Assembly: GCA_040775095.1 (NCBI GenBank)
Contig: JAXGTD010000065.1
Span: 1-21,976, forward strand
Reading direction: 5' to 3'
Origin: JAXGTD01 sp040775095
Lineage (GTDB): Bacteria > Pseudomonadota > Gammaproteobacteria > Chromatiales > Chromatiaceae
Length of the DNA: 21,976 nt
Shown here: positions 7,640 to 14,449 of the stretch, one piece after another
How the letters are laid out: every line of letters begins with the position of its first letter
Position numbering within the stretch: position 1 is the stretch's first letter
Translations under genes and position numbers: made by a program
The notes under the pieces: model-generated
The model's input: the letters and a program-made list of their open reading frames with translations, nothing else
Databases searched by the model: none
What the model was told of the DNA's origin: nothing

Positions 7640-8317
7640 ATGCGGAAGCACACCAGACTGCAGGCGTTTGTCGTGACCACCGCGGCACTACTCGCGATGG
7701 GCAGCGCGCAGGCGTTCGACATGGGAAATATGATGAACCCATCGAAATGGATGGGCGGTAATTCAGACAGGGACCGCGGACGCGATGACTACCCGATCGA
7801 TCAACCCTACCCGGGTTATCCCGGCCCCGGTGGGCCCGGTTACGGCTATGGCGGTGCACCCGCTTACGGCCCGCCCACCGGATATGGCGGTGCGCCCGAG
7901 GCGGCCTATGGCGGTGCACCCGACTACGGCGCACCTGCTGACGCTGCCCCGCAGGCCTATGGCTATGGCGGTGCGCCGGGCTATGGTGGGGCACCGGGCT
8001 ACGGCGGTGCACCGGGCTACGGCGGTGCACCGGGCTACGGCGGCGCGCCCGGCTACGGCGGCGCACCCGGCTACGGCGGCGCACCCGGCTATGGCGGCGC
8101 ACCCGGCTACGGCGGGGCACCAGGCTACGGTGGCGCACCCGGCTACGGCGGGGCACCAGGCTACGGTGGCGCACCCGGCTATGGCGGCATGCCGGGTTAT
8201 GGTCCCGACGATAGGGGCCCCTACGACGAACGCGGCCGCAACGATGGTGGCGGCGGCATGAACCCGATGAAGATCATGCCCAATCCGATGAAGATGTTTG
8301 GCGGCAACGAGGACTGA
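7640..8317 (+). CDS. Secreted Gly/Tyr-rich repeat protein, sulfur-globule-protein-like
   Basis: 225 residues. A Sec signal peptide (charged MRKHTR, hydrophobic core, cleavage near GSAQA/FDMG) is followed by a low-complexity mature protein dominated by Gly, Tyr, Pro and Ala. Residues about 108-185 are 12 GYGGAP hexapeptides plus one GYGGMP, preceded by looser copies. The ends carry related non-repetitive motifs: MNPSKWMGG near the mature N terminus and MNPMKIMPNPMKMFGG near the C terminus. The ATG is preceded by GAGGA. Known sulfur globule envelope proteins of Chromatiaceae are small, signal-peptide-bearing and Gly/Tyr-rich with tandem repeats, so a structural role around periplasmic sulfur deposits is a reasonable inference, not proven. 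Alternatives are a surface or matrix structural protein. Confidence 0.75.
   Translation: MRKHTRLQAFVVTTAALLAMGSAQAFDMGNMMNPSKWMGGNSDRDRGRDDYPIDQPYPGYPGPGGPGYGYGGAPAYGPPTGYGGAPEAAYGGAPDYGAPADAAPQAYGYGGAPGYGGAPGYGGAPGYGGAPGYGGAPGYGGAPGYGGAPGYGGAPGYGGAPGYGGAPGYGGAPGYGGAPGYGGMPGYGPDDRGPYDERGRNDGGGGMNPMKIMPNPMKMFGGNED
7961..8194 (+). repeat. Tandem 18-bp coding repeat, 13 units
   Basis: Thirteen contiguous 18-base units of the form GGCTAYGGYGGNGCNCCN encode GYGGAP twelve times and GYGGMP once. Units 3 and 4 are identical, units 6 and 7 are identical, and units 9-10 are repeated exactly as units 11-12, a 36-base duplication. Variation is almost all at third codon positions. The array lies entirely in frame inside the secreted repeat protein gene. 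Confidence 0.95.
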
Positions 8318-8335
8318 GCCGCGGCCCGAGATAGC

Positions 8336-8362
8336 GCGCTGCCGGCAGCGGTCCGGCAGCGC
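8336..8362 (+). terminator. Hairpin after the repeat-protein gene
   Basis: A perfect ten-base-pair stem (GCGCTGCCGG at 8336-8345 and CCGGCAGCGC at 8353-8362) with a seven-base loop lies 18 bases after the stop codon. No T run follows, so it may be an atypical terminator or an RNA-stabilising 3' structure. Confidence 0.5.
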
Positions 8363-8456
8363 CTCTGCACTGCTAGCGGCAATGCGGCTTGATTTACGAC
8401 CTTTCGCAGTTACTTCGAATGCACCAGTAAACACCAGCGCGAGCGCAGCCCAATCA

Positions 8457-8813
8457 ATGCAGGACCGTCCCACGATCAAGACCGCGATCCCCAAGCAGCG
8501 CTATCAGATCGGCGACCACTCGGCCACCGTGCTGGGCGAGATCGAGAGCGACGACCCACGCCAGTACCGCTGGATCGCCGCGTTTATCCAGATGGGGCAG
8601 TCCCAGCCCCGCCTCTATGTCTGCTGCGAGTTGGCCCCGGCCTCGCGCCGCGGCGACGGGCGCTACGACCTGCGGGTGATCAGCGATCTGATGTCCGAGG
8701 TGGTTGACACCGCCGATCGCTGGGGCGATGTTGATGCATTCAGCCAACAGGCGATCGATCTGGGCCGTCAAATGCTCGGTTTGCAGCAGGAGCAGCCCAT
8801 CAAGCTGATGTGA
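8457..8813 (+). CDS. Hypothetical protein, 118 residues
   Basis: No family that I can name with confidence. The protein is soluble, has no signal peptide or membrane helix, and reads as a compact alpha/beta domain: beta-like stretches RYRWIAAFIQ-type and QPRLYVCCEL, then a helical C-terminal half (RVISDLMSEVVDTADRWGDVDAFSQQAIDLGRQMLGL). Two adjacent cysteines occur in YVCCEL. The ATG at 8457 is chosen because protein-like composition begins there; the upstream open frame to 8298 overlaps the preceding gene and hairpin and is unlikely. The AT-rich stretch at about 8389-8457 may hold its promoter. It converges with the EVE-domain gene on the other strand. Confidence 0.7.
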   Translation: MQDRPTIKTAIPKQRYQIGDHSATVLGEIESDDPRQYRWIAAFIQMGQSQPRLYVCCELAPASRRGDGRYDLRVISDLMSEVVDTADRWGDVDAFSQQAIDLGRQMLGLQQEQPIKLM

Positions 8814-8817
8814 AGCC

Positions 8818-8835
8818 GCAGCCGCTCGCGGCTGC
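8818..8835. terminator. Hairpin between convergent genes
   Basis: GCAGCCGC and GCGGCTGC form a perfect eight-base inverted repeat separated by two bases. It sits in the 30-base gap between two convergent stop codons (8813 on plus, 8844 on minus). It lacks T tracts but its position fits a shared bidirectional terminator. Confidence 0.45.
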
Positions 8836-8843
8836 CCCGCCGA

Positions 8844-9308
8844 TCATTCCAGCCCGAGGATCAGCTCCCATTGCGCCGGCGTCACCGGCATGATGGATAG
8901 CCGATTCCCACGTTGCACCAACGGGAACCCCTCCAGCGGCCCGTCCGCCAGCGCCTTCAGCTCGGCCAGGGTGATGGTCCGCCGCAGATGGCGCAGATAG
9001 CGCACCTCCACCAGGTACCAGCGCGGCCGCTCCGGATCGCTCTTCGGATCAAAATACTTCGCCTCCGGATCAAAAGCGGTCGGGTCCGGATAGGCGGCAC
9101 AGGCCACTTCCGCCAGACCGACGATGCCGGGCACCTTACAGTTGGAATGGTAGAAGAATACCTGGTCCCCGGGCTGCATCTGGTCGCGCATCATGTTGCG
9201 CGCCTGATAGTTGCGAACCCCGTCCCAGGGCTCTGTTCGCCCCGGCCTGGCCGCCAGGTCATCAATGCCAAAGCCGTCGGGTTCCGATTTCATTAACCAG
9301 TATTGCAA
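8844..9308 (-). CDS. EVE domain-containing protein
   Basis: 154-residue cytoplasmic protein consisting of one EVE domain, a PUA-like fold thought to bind modified nucleic acid bases. Visible hallmarks are YWLMKSEPDGFGIDDL at the N terminus, WDGVRNYQARN, GDQVFFYHSN, PGIVGLAEV, PRWYLVEVRY and a C-terminal RLSIMPVTPAQWELIL. The TTG start at 9308 is preferred over the internal ATG (9293) because it keeps the conserved YWLMKSEP and has GAGGA seven bases upstream. It lies 43 bases downstream of rsgA in the same direction, probably in one operon with the cytochrome gene. The biological role of stand-alone bacterial EVE proteins is poorly defined. Confidence 0.88.
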   Translation of the reverse strand: MQYWLMKSEPDGFGIDDLAARPGRTEPWDGVRNYQARNMMRDQMQPGDQVFFYHSNCKVPGIVGLAEVACAAYPDPTAFDPEAKYFDPKSDPERPRWYLVEVRYLRHLRRTITLAELKALADGPLEGFPLVQRGNRLSIMPVTPAQWELILGLE

Positions 9309-9351
9309 GACGTCATCCTCGAAAAGGGCGCAACCCGAGCGGCGCAAACAC

Positions 9352-10377
9352 TCAGCCCAGGCCGGCCTCGAGCCGCGCCGCGAGATGATGGAAATTGGCG
9401 AGCCGCCGCGGATCGATGGCTCCCGCGGCCACCGCGGCCTGGATCGCGCAGTCCGGCTCGTGGACGTGGCGGCAATCCGCAAACCGGCAGCGCTGCCGAT
9501 AAGGGGCCAGCTCCCGGAAACCGCGCTCCAGCTCGCTCCGCGCAATGGCCCCGAGACGGAAGCTGCGCACCCCAGGGGAGTCGATCAGCGAGCCACCCTG
9601 GGGCAGTCGATAGCAGGTGGCCGCCGACGTGGTGTGCCGGCCAAGACCGGTGGCCTCGGACAGGCGCCCGATCTGCACCGCCTGGTCCGGCAGCAACGCC
9701 TTGACCAGCGATGACTTGCCCACCCCCGATTGGCCGAGCAGGATCGCGGTTTGGCCTCCCAGGGGGCGAATCAGCGGGGTCAATGTCGGCTCGCCCCGTA
9801 CGCTGACCCCGAGCAATGGGTAACCGATCCGTTGATAATGGGCCAGGCCGGCGAGGAATGCCTCCCCGGCGTCGGCATCGAGCAGGTCCATTTTATTACA
9901 GACGATCAGTGCCTTGACACCCATCAGCTCGGCGGTGACCAGGTACTGGTCGATCAGGTACCCGCTCGGCTCCGGCCGGGGCGCGATCACGACGACGAGC
10001 AACGAGACGTTGGCCGCCAACGGCTTGTCGCGCCCGCTATAGTCCGGTCGGCTCAGCACGGTGCGGCGTGGCTGTAGCGCGGTGACGATCCCGTTGCCCT
10101 CCCCGGTCGGCTGCCAGACGACCTCGTCTCCGCATACCGGATGGCCGATGTGGCGCCGGCTCAGGCAATGGTAGACCGTTCCCGCCCCGTCTTCGACCGC
10201 GAGGTTGGCGCCATGGCGGACGACGACACGGCCGGAGCGTGCCTGTCGCTCTTCGGCATGTTCCACATCGAGCTCGTCCAGCACGCCTTCGGCGCGCTGC
10301 TCCAGACGTTGCCGGCGTCGATCCTGGATGGTGCGTATTCGCTCGATCTGCCGCGCAGACAGGCGCCGCTTCGGCAC
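9352..10377 (-). CDS. rsgA: Ribosome small subunit-dependent GTPase A
   Basis: 341-residue circularly permuted GTPase that acts in late 30S subunit maturation. After an OB-fold N-terminal domain the GTPase motifs occur in permuted order: G4 NKMD at 161-164, then G1 GQSGVGKSS at 215-223, G2 around the TT at 249-250, and G3 DSPG at 266-269. The C-terminal zinc site uses Cys297, Cys302, His304 and Cys310. The start is GTG at 10377, six bases after the cytochrome c stop, with no clear Shine-Dalgarno, so translational coupling to the cytochrome gene is likely. Divergent orn next door is a common gammaproteobacterial neighbourhood. Confidence 0.96.
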   Translation of the reverse strand: MPKRRLSARQIERIRTIQDRRRQRLEQRAEGVLDELDVEHAEERQARSGRVVVRHGANLAVEDGAGTVYHCLSRRHIGHPVCGDEVVWQPTGEGNGIVTALQPRRTVLSRPDYSGRDKPLAANVSLLVVVIAPRPEPSGYLIDQYLVTAELMGVKALIVCNKMDLLDADAGEAFLAGLAHYQRIGYPLLGVSVRGEPTLTPLIRPLGGQTAILLGQSGVGKSSLVKALLPDQAVQIGRLSEATGLGRHTTSAATCYRLPQGGSLIDSPGVRSFRLGAIARSELERGFRELAPYRQRCRFADCRHVHEPDCAIQAAVAAGAIDPRRLANFHHLAARLEAGLG

Positions 10378-10383
10378 GACGCG

Positions 10384-10665
10384 CTATTGGTCGAACTTGT
10401 AGTAGTTTCGATTGAGCAGATCGGCGACGCCATCGACCTGGTCGTCGAACCAGGTGAGATCGAGATTCTGCTCACACATGCGCACCTGGGCACGCAGCGC
10501 GTCGAGGGAATCGATCTTGCGGTCGGCGCGGGTGTAGATCTCACTGCCGTGGCATTTGAGGCAGTTCTGCTCGTAGAGGACCTGCGCATCGTCGTCCTGT
10601 GCCGTGGCCGGCAGGGGCGCGACGGAGGCAGACAGCACGATGAACGGGATCAGAAAATGGCGCAT
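10384..10665 (-). CDS. Small monoheme cytochrome c
   Basis: 93 residues with a signal peptide (about residues 1-22, PLPATAQ) for export to the periplasm. A single heme-binding motif, C35-L-K-C38-H39, lies shortly after the expected mature N terminus. The only methionine after the heme site is Met63, directly followed by a third cysteine (Cys64), so the sixth heme ligand is uncertain. The tail LTWFDDQVDGVADLLN is like the C-terminal helix of class I cytochromes c. The ATG is preceded by GGAG. It is the first gene of a tight set with rsgA and the EVE gene. Likely a soluble electron carrier; partner unknown. Confidence 0.85.
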   Translation of the reverse strand: MRHFLIPFIVLSASVAPLPATAQDDDAQVLYEQNCLKCHGSEIYTRADRKIDSLDALRAQVRMCEQNLDLTWFDDQVDGVADLLNRNYYKFDQ

Positions 10666-10786
10666 CGGAGGTTCTCCAGGAGGTCGTGACAGAGCGATGG
10701 GTGCGAGTTTAGCAGCGCGGCACGTCCCAGGCCGCGCCGCGAGACGTTACACTTCGCAAACATCGTGACCACGACGGACAAAGCCA

Positions 10787-11329
10787 ATGCCCAACGAGAA
10801 TAACCTGATCTGGATGGACCTGGAAATGACGGGGCTCGATCCGTTCCGCGATCAGATCATCGAGATCGCGACCATCGTCACCAACCCGGATCTGGAGATC
10901 CTCGCCGAGGGTCCGGTGATCGCCATCCACCAGCCCGAGCACGTGCTGGCCGCGATGGACGACTGGAACACACGCCAGCACGGCCAATCAGGCCTGGTCG
11001 CGCGGGTGCGCGAGAGCGGATACGACGAGCAGCAGGCCGAGCGCTCGACGCTGCAATTCCTGGAGCAGTGGTGCGTCGCCGGCCAATCACCGCTGTGCGG
11101 CAACAGCATCTGTCAGGATCGCCGATTTCTCGCACGCTGCATGCCACGCCTGGAGTCCTTCCTGCACTACCGCAACCTGGACGTCAGCTCGATGAAGATC
11201 CTGGCCCAGCTTTGGGCACCCAAGGTGCTGGAGGCGTTCACGAAGTCGGGGCAACACCTCGCGCTGGAAGACATCCGGGAGTCCATCGCGGAGTTGCGCC
11301 ACTACCGCGCCAACCTGTTGCGGATCTGA
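10787..11329 (+). CDS. orn: Oligoribonuclease
   Basis: 180-residue DEDDh 3'-to-5' exoribonuclease that degrades 2-5-mer RNAs and linear pGpG, completing mRNA decay and cyclic-di-GMP turnover. All catalytic residues are in place: Asp11 and Glu13 in WMDLEMTGLD, Asp111 in SICQDRRF, and His157 and Asp162 in QHLALEDIRES. Length equals that of the E. coli enzyme within one or two residues. It is divergent from the cytochrome-rsgA-EVE genes across a 121-base spacer and convergent with the Tim44-domain gene. Confidence 0.97.
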   Translation: MPNENNLIWMDLEMTGLDPFRDQIIEIATIVTNPDLEILAEGPVIAIHQPEHVLAAMDDWNTRQHGQSGLVARVRESGYDEQQAERSTLQFLEQWCVAGQSPLCGNSICQDRRFLARCMPRLESFLHYRNLDVSSMKILAQLWAPKVLEAFTKSGQHLALEDIRESIAELRHYRANLLRI

Positions 11330-11420
11330 TCGCCAGCGCGACCGGGCTGCCGCCGTCGGCGACCCTGTGGTGCGGAAACGCGACGCGGCACGGGCCACCT
11401 TGGACCCATGCCGAAACCGC

Positions 11421-12311
11421 TCAGGACGACGCCGCACCAGACTGCTGGATGCCGGTGATCAGCCAGTCGCCATCAGGGTCCGACCAGTCGTGGGCCACGT
11501 GCCAGACCTCGTCGAGCGGCGTGGCGGCTCCAGCCGCCTCCTCGCGGATCAGGCCGGAGAAGCGAACACTGGCGACCGCCTGATCGCCGTCGCGCTGCAC
11601 GCCAACTAACTCCGCGTTCAGGGTGACGACCTCGGTGTAGCTCGCGGCCTGCCCCAGACGTTCGCGCTCGCGCTGAAGCTCCGCGAACAGCTGCGACGAG
11701 GTGTAGGTGCGAATGTCGCGGAAGTCGGCCTGGTCCCAGGCCGCCTGGAGACGGATGAAATGGGTCTTGGCCCCCTCGACAAAGCCCGCCGCATCAAACC
11801 AGGCCGGCGCCTGATCGGCACCCGTGGCGGCCCCACCAGCGGCGGTCGGACTGGCACGGCCGGCGGACTCGAAGCCACCCCCCATCGGCACGGGTCCGGA
11901 GTAACCCCGACCCAGACCCGCAACGGCTGGACCGGCCGCACGGCGCCGCATCATCTTGAACAGCATCACGCCGCCAAAGACCAGCGCGGCGATGAGCAGG
12001 AAGTCCATGACCTGGAAGCCCTCGAAGCCGTCGCCAAAGAACAGCGACGCGAGCAGTCCGCCAGCAGCGAGGCCGGCCAGAGGGCCGAGCCCGCGGCTCG
12101 CCCCGCTCGTGCGCGCGCCGGCCTGGCCAGCGGCCGCGCCCTGGGCTCCGGCAGGCGGACGCGCGGCGGCCGGCGGCTGTGCCTGGCGCGGCATCGTGTA
12201 CTGCTTGCCGAAGCTCTTACCGCCGCCGAAGCGTTTGGCCTCGGCGGTGTCCGGCATCAGCGTCGCCCCCACGGTAACGAGGGCGAGCAGGGTGATGATG
12301 AGTGTTTTCAT
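11421..12311 (-). CDS. Tim44-domain membrane protein
   Basis: 296 residues. A signal peptide or N-terminal anchor (about 1-24, ending DTAEA) is followed by a Gly/Ala/Pro-rich linker, a short hydrophobic patch (LAGLAAGGLLASLFF), a transmembrane helix at about 102-122 followed by KMMRRR, another glycine-rich linker, and a C-terminal Tim44-like domain (about 170-290, from FVEGAKTHFIRLQAAWDQADFRDIRTYTS). Bacterial Tim44-domain proteins of this shape are common in gammaproteobacteria; mitochondrial Tim44 is a translocase component, but the bacterial role is not known. The ATG has GAGG upstream and starts 12 bases after the ggt stop, so it is probably co-transcribed with ggt. Confidence 0.85.
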   Translation of the reverse strand: MKTLIITLLALVTVGATLMPDTAEAKRFGGGKSFGKQYTMPRQAQPPAAARPPAGAQGAAAGQAGARTSGASRGLGPLAGLAAGGLLASLFFGDGFEGFQVMDFLLIAALVFGGVMLFKMMRRRAAGPAVAGLGRGYSGPVPMGGGFESAGRASPTAAGGAATGADQAPAWFDAAGFVEGAKTHFIRLQAAWDQADFRDIRTYTSSQLFAELQRERERLGQAASYTEVVTLNAELVGVQRDGDQAVASVRFSGLIREEAAGAATPLDEVWHVAHDWSDPDGDWLITGIQQSGAASS

Positions 12312-12323
12312 CGGTTCGAATCC

Positions 12324-14081
12324 TCAGTGTTGTCTAATCATTGGCTCGACGGGCCTGGAGCTCGTCGGGATGGCGTCTGCCGCGATGACCTCGGCGCGAC
12401 CGATTCCGCGCGGATCACTGGCGGCCTCGACGCTGCCAGCGACGCGGTCCCACCAGAGCGCCTGCATGTTGCCATAGGGCTCGCCGGCGGGGCGGAGCAC
12501 GTGTCCCATCGCGCCGAGCGACGACCGCACCCCGGCGTCGAGAGCGTCCGGCTCGAAAAGGATCTCATCGGGCAGGAATTGGTGATGGAAACGCGGTGCC
12601 GCAACCCATGCCGCGGGATCGCCGCCCTGCACGACTGCCAGAATGCCCTCCAACAGCATGCTGATGATGCGGCTGCCTCCTGGTGTGCCCAGGATGGCGA
12701 CCCCCCGGTCGGACTCGACAAATGTCGGGCTCATGCTCGAGAGCATGCGTTTTCCGGGTGCGATCTCATTGGCCTGGCCGCCGATCAGGCCGTAGGCGTT
12801 CGGCACCCCCGGTCTGACGGAGAAGTCGTCCATCTCGTCGTTCAGCAGCACACCGGTACCAGGCGGCACGAAGCCCGACCCGAACGGATAGTTGATACTG
12901 AGGGTCGCCGACACCCGATTCCCGTCGGTGTCCAGGATCGAGAAGTGGGTCGTATCCGTCCCCTCGGGCTCGCTCGGTCGGTACGCCTGGCTTGGGGTGG
13001 CATAGCCGGGGTCCATGTCGCGGGCAAGCCCGGCAGCGTAGAACGGATGGGTCAGGCGTGCGATGGGGACATCGACGACATCCGGGTCGCCAAGAAAGAC
13101 CGCGCGGTCGCGATAGGCACGCCGCATCGCCTCGACGATCAGGTGCACGCGGCCAGCAGCGCCGGCCCCATCGAGATCGAAACCATCGAGCATGTTGAGC
13201 ATCTGCACCAGGGTAACGCCGCCCGAGGATGGCGGTGCCGCGCTCAGGATGCGCCAGCCGCGATACGCGCCGATCACCGGCGCCCGCTCGATGACCCGGT
13301 ATTCGGCCAGATCGCGCGGCGTCCAGAGGCCGCCGGCCTCGCGGACCCCCTCCACAAGCGCCTGCGCGAGCCTACCCGAGTAGAAGCCGTCGCGACCTCG
13401 CGCGGCGATCAACTCCAGCGTGTTGGCGAGGTCGGGCTGACGGATCATCGTTCCCAGCGCGGGGACCGCCCCATCGGCGAGGAATTGCTCAGCTGCGGCG
13501 GGTGACGTGAGCAGCACATCGCGGCGCCAGGTCGCCATGCGCTGATAGATCTCATCCACGGGGAAGCCGTCGCGGGCGAGCCGGATCGCCGGCCCCAGCG
13601 ACCGGGCCAAGCGCAGCCGCCCGTAGCGTTCGGCCAAATGCACCAGCGCAGCCGGCTCGCCCGGGATGCCCGCCGCCAACGGGCCATTCAGCGACAGACC
13701 CGGCACAACGGCTCCGGCCCCGTCCAGATACATGTCCCGGCTGGCCGCCAGCGGCGCACGCTCGCGCCCGTCGAGCATCAGGTCGCGGTCATCGGCAGCC
13801 ACATGCAACAGCCAGAAACCACCACCGCCGAGGCCGGAGCTATAGGGCTCGACGACGGACAACGCCGCGCTGACCGCCACCGCGGCGTCGAACGCGTTCC
13901 CCCCTGCCGCAAGGATCTCCCGGCCCGCGGCCGTCGCGGCCGGGTGCGCCGTCGCCAAGGCGGCCGCGGGCGGCCGGGTCTGCGCCATCGCAACGGCCGG
14001 CGCCAGCAGGATGCCGAGAAGCAGTGCCCAGGCCCGGAGTGAAAAAAGGCTCCACGAGGGAGCCTTTACAGCGTCGAACAT
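12324..14081 (-). CDS. ggt: Gamma-glutamyltransferase
   Basis: 585-residue periplasmic Ntn-hydrolase that transfers or hydrolyses the gamma-glutamyl group of glutathione. The proenzyme cleaves itself before the nucleophile Thr377 in GTDTTHFS, giving large and small subunits. Other active-site residues are Arg106 (DGRERAP), Asp418 (MDDFS), SSMSPT at 448-453 and the oxyanion GlyGly at 468-469 (TPGGSRI). The signal peptide is LRAWALLLGILLAPAVAMAQ. The ATG at 14081 is the only start that keeps the positively charged signal-peptide region; it lies 10 bases after the ferredoxin stop and lacks a clear Shine-Dalgarno. Codons 5-14 contain an intrinsic terminator hairpin. The larger open frame reaching 14303 overlaps the ferredoxin gene and is rejected. 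Confidence 0.94.
   Translation of the reverse strand: MFDAVKAPSWSLFSLRAWALLLGILLAPAVAMAQTRPPAAALATAHPAATAAGREILAAGGNAFDAAVAVSAALSVVEPYSSGLGGGGFWLLHVAADDRDLMLDGRERAPLAASRDMYLDGAGAVVPGLSLNGPLAAGIPGEPAALVHLAERYGRLRLARSLGPAIRLARDGFPVDEIYQRMATWRRDVLLTSPAAAEQFLADGAVPALGTMIRQPDLANTLELIAARGRDGFYSGRLAQALVEGVREAGGLWTPRDLAEYRVIERAPVIGAYRGWRILSAAPPSSGGVTLVQMLNMLDGFDLDGAGAAGRVHLIVEAMRRAYRDRAVFLGDPDVVDVPIARLTHPFYAAGLARDMDPGYATPSQAYRPSEPEGTDTTHFSILDTDGNRVSATLSINYPFGSGFVPPGTGVLLNDEMDDFSVRPGVPNAYGLIGGQANEIAPGKRMLSSMSPTFVESDRGVAILGTPGGSRIISMLLEGILAVVQGGDPAAWVAAPRFHHQFLPDEILFEPDALDAGVRSSLGAMGHVLRPAGEPYGNMQALWWDRVAGSVEAASDPRGIGRAEVIAADAIPTSSRPVEPMIRQH
14042..14067 (-). terminator. Intrinsic terminator inside the 5' end of ggt
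   Basis: Read on the minus strand, AAAGGCTCC, a five-base loop CTCGT and GGAGCCTTT form a nine-base-pair stem running into six T residues (14047-14042). This is a textbook Rho-independent terminator and would end the coaD/ferredoxin transcript just after the ferredoxin stop (14092). It lies within the first 14 codons of ggt as that gene must be read. Confidence 0.85.
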
Positions 14082-14091
14082 CGGGCCGGGG

Positions 14092-14346
14092 TCAACCGGC
14101 CTCGGCCGTGATGCGCTCATACTTGGCGCGGAGCTGCTCTTCGGTCTCTTCATGCTCCGGGTCGGTGATGATGCAGTCCACGGGACAAACCTCGACACAC
14201 TGTGACGCCTCGTAGTGGCCGACGCACTCGGTGCACAGGTCCGGGTCGATGACGTAGATCTCATCACCCTGAGAAATCGCGCCATTTGGACATTCCGGCT
14301 CACAAACGTCGCAGTTGATGCATTCGTCGGTGATGATCAGTGCCAT
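14092..14346 (-). CDS. fdx: 2[4Fe-4S] ferredoxin, Allochromatium type
   Basis: 84-residue low-potential electron carrier. It has nine cysteines: 9, 12, 15 and 19, then 38, 41, 50, 54 and 58. The second motif carries the long CxxC-x8-C insertion (CTECVGHYEASQC) and there is a C-terminal acidic helix (HEETEEQLRAKYERITAEAG); both mark the Allochromatium vinosum/YfhL-type subgroup with one very low-potential cluster. The ATG at 14346 has AGGAG eight bases upstream; a TTG two codons earlier is less likely. It follows coaD, as in many gammaproteobacteria, and is closed by a strong terminator. Confidence 0.95.
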   Translation of the reverse strand: MALIITDECINCDVCEPECPNGAISQGDEIYVIDPDLCTECVGHYEASQCVEVCPVDCIITDPEHEETEEQLRAKYERITAEAG

Positions 14347-14449
14347 GGTCAATACTCCTAAAGCCCTTCGTTACAGGAGAGAGTGGGTTGGTTGCACGGC
14401 GGCCTTCAGACAGGCCCTGCTAAGGAGAACGGTGGGGATCGCGTGCAGT

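Noticed and set aside
7961..8194. Regularly spaced repeats that might be a CRISPR array
   Set aside because: Units are contiguous 18-base codon repeats in frame with a secreted protein, with no spacers and no cas genes.
11760..13505. Long plus-strand open frame opposite the Tim44 and ggt genes
   Set aside because: Spans two real genes and their gap on the other strand; no protein family features.
12324..14303. Longer start for gamma-glutamyltransferase reaching 14303
   Set aside because: The extra N-terminal sequence is the antiparallel-free overlap of the ferredoxin gene in another frame; it has no protein-like features and would bury the signal peptide.
14353..14449. Short inverted repeat GGCCT/AGGCC between coaD and the ferredoxin gene as a terminator
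   Set aside because: Only five base pairs, no T tract; the two genes may be co-transcribed.
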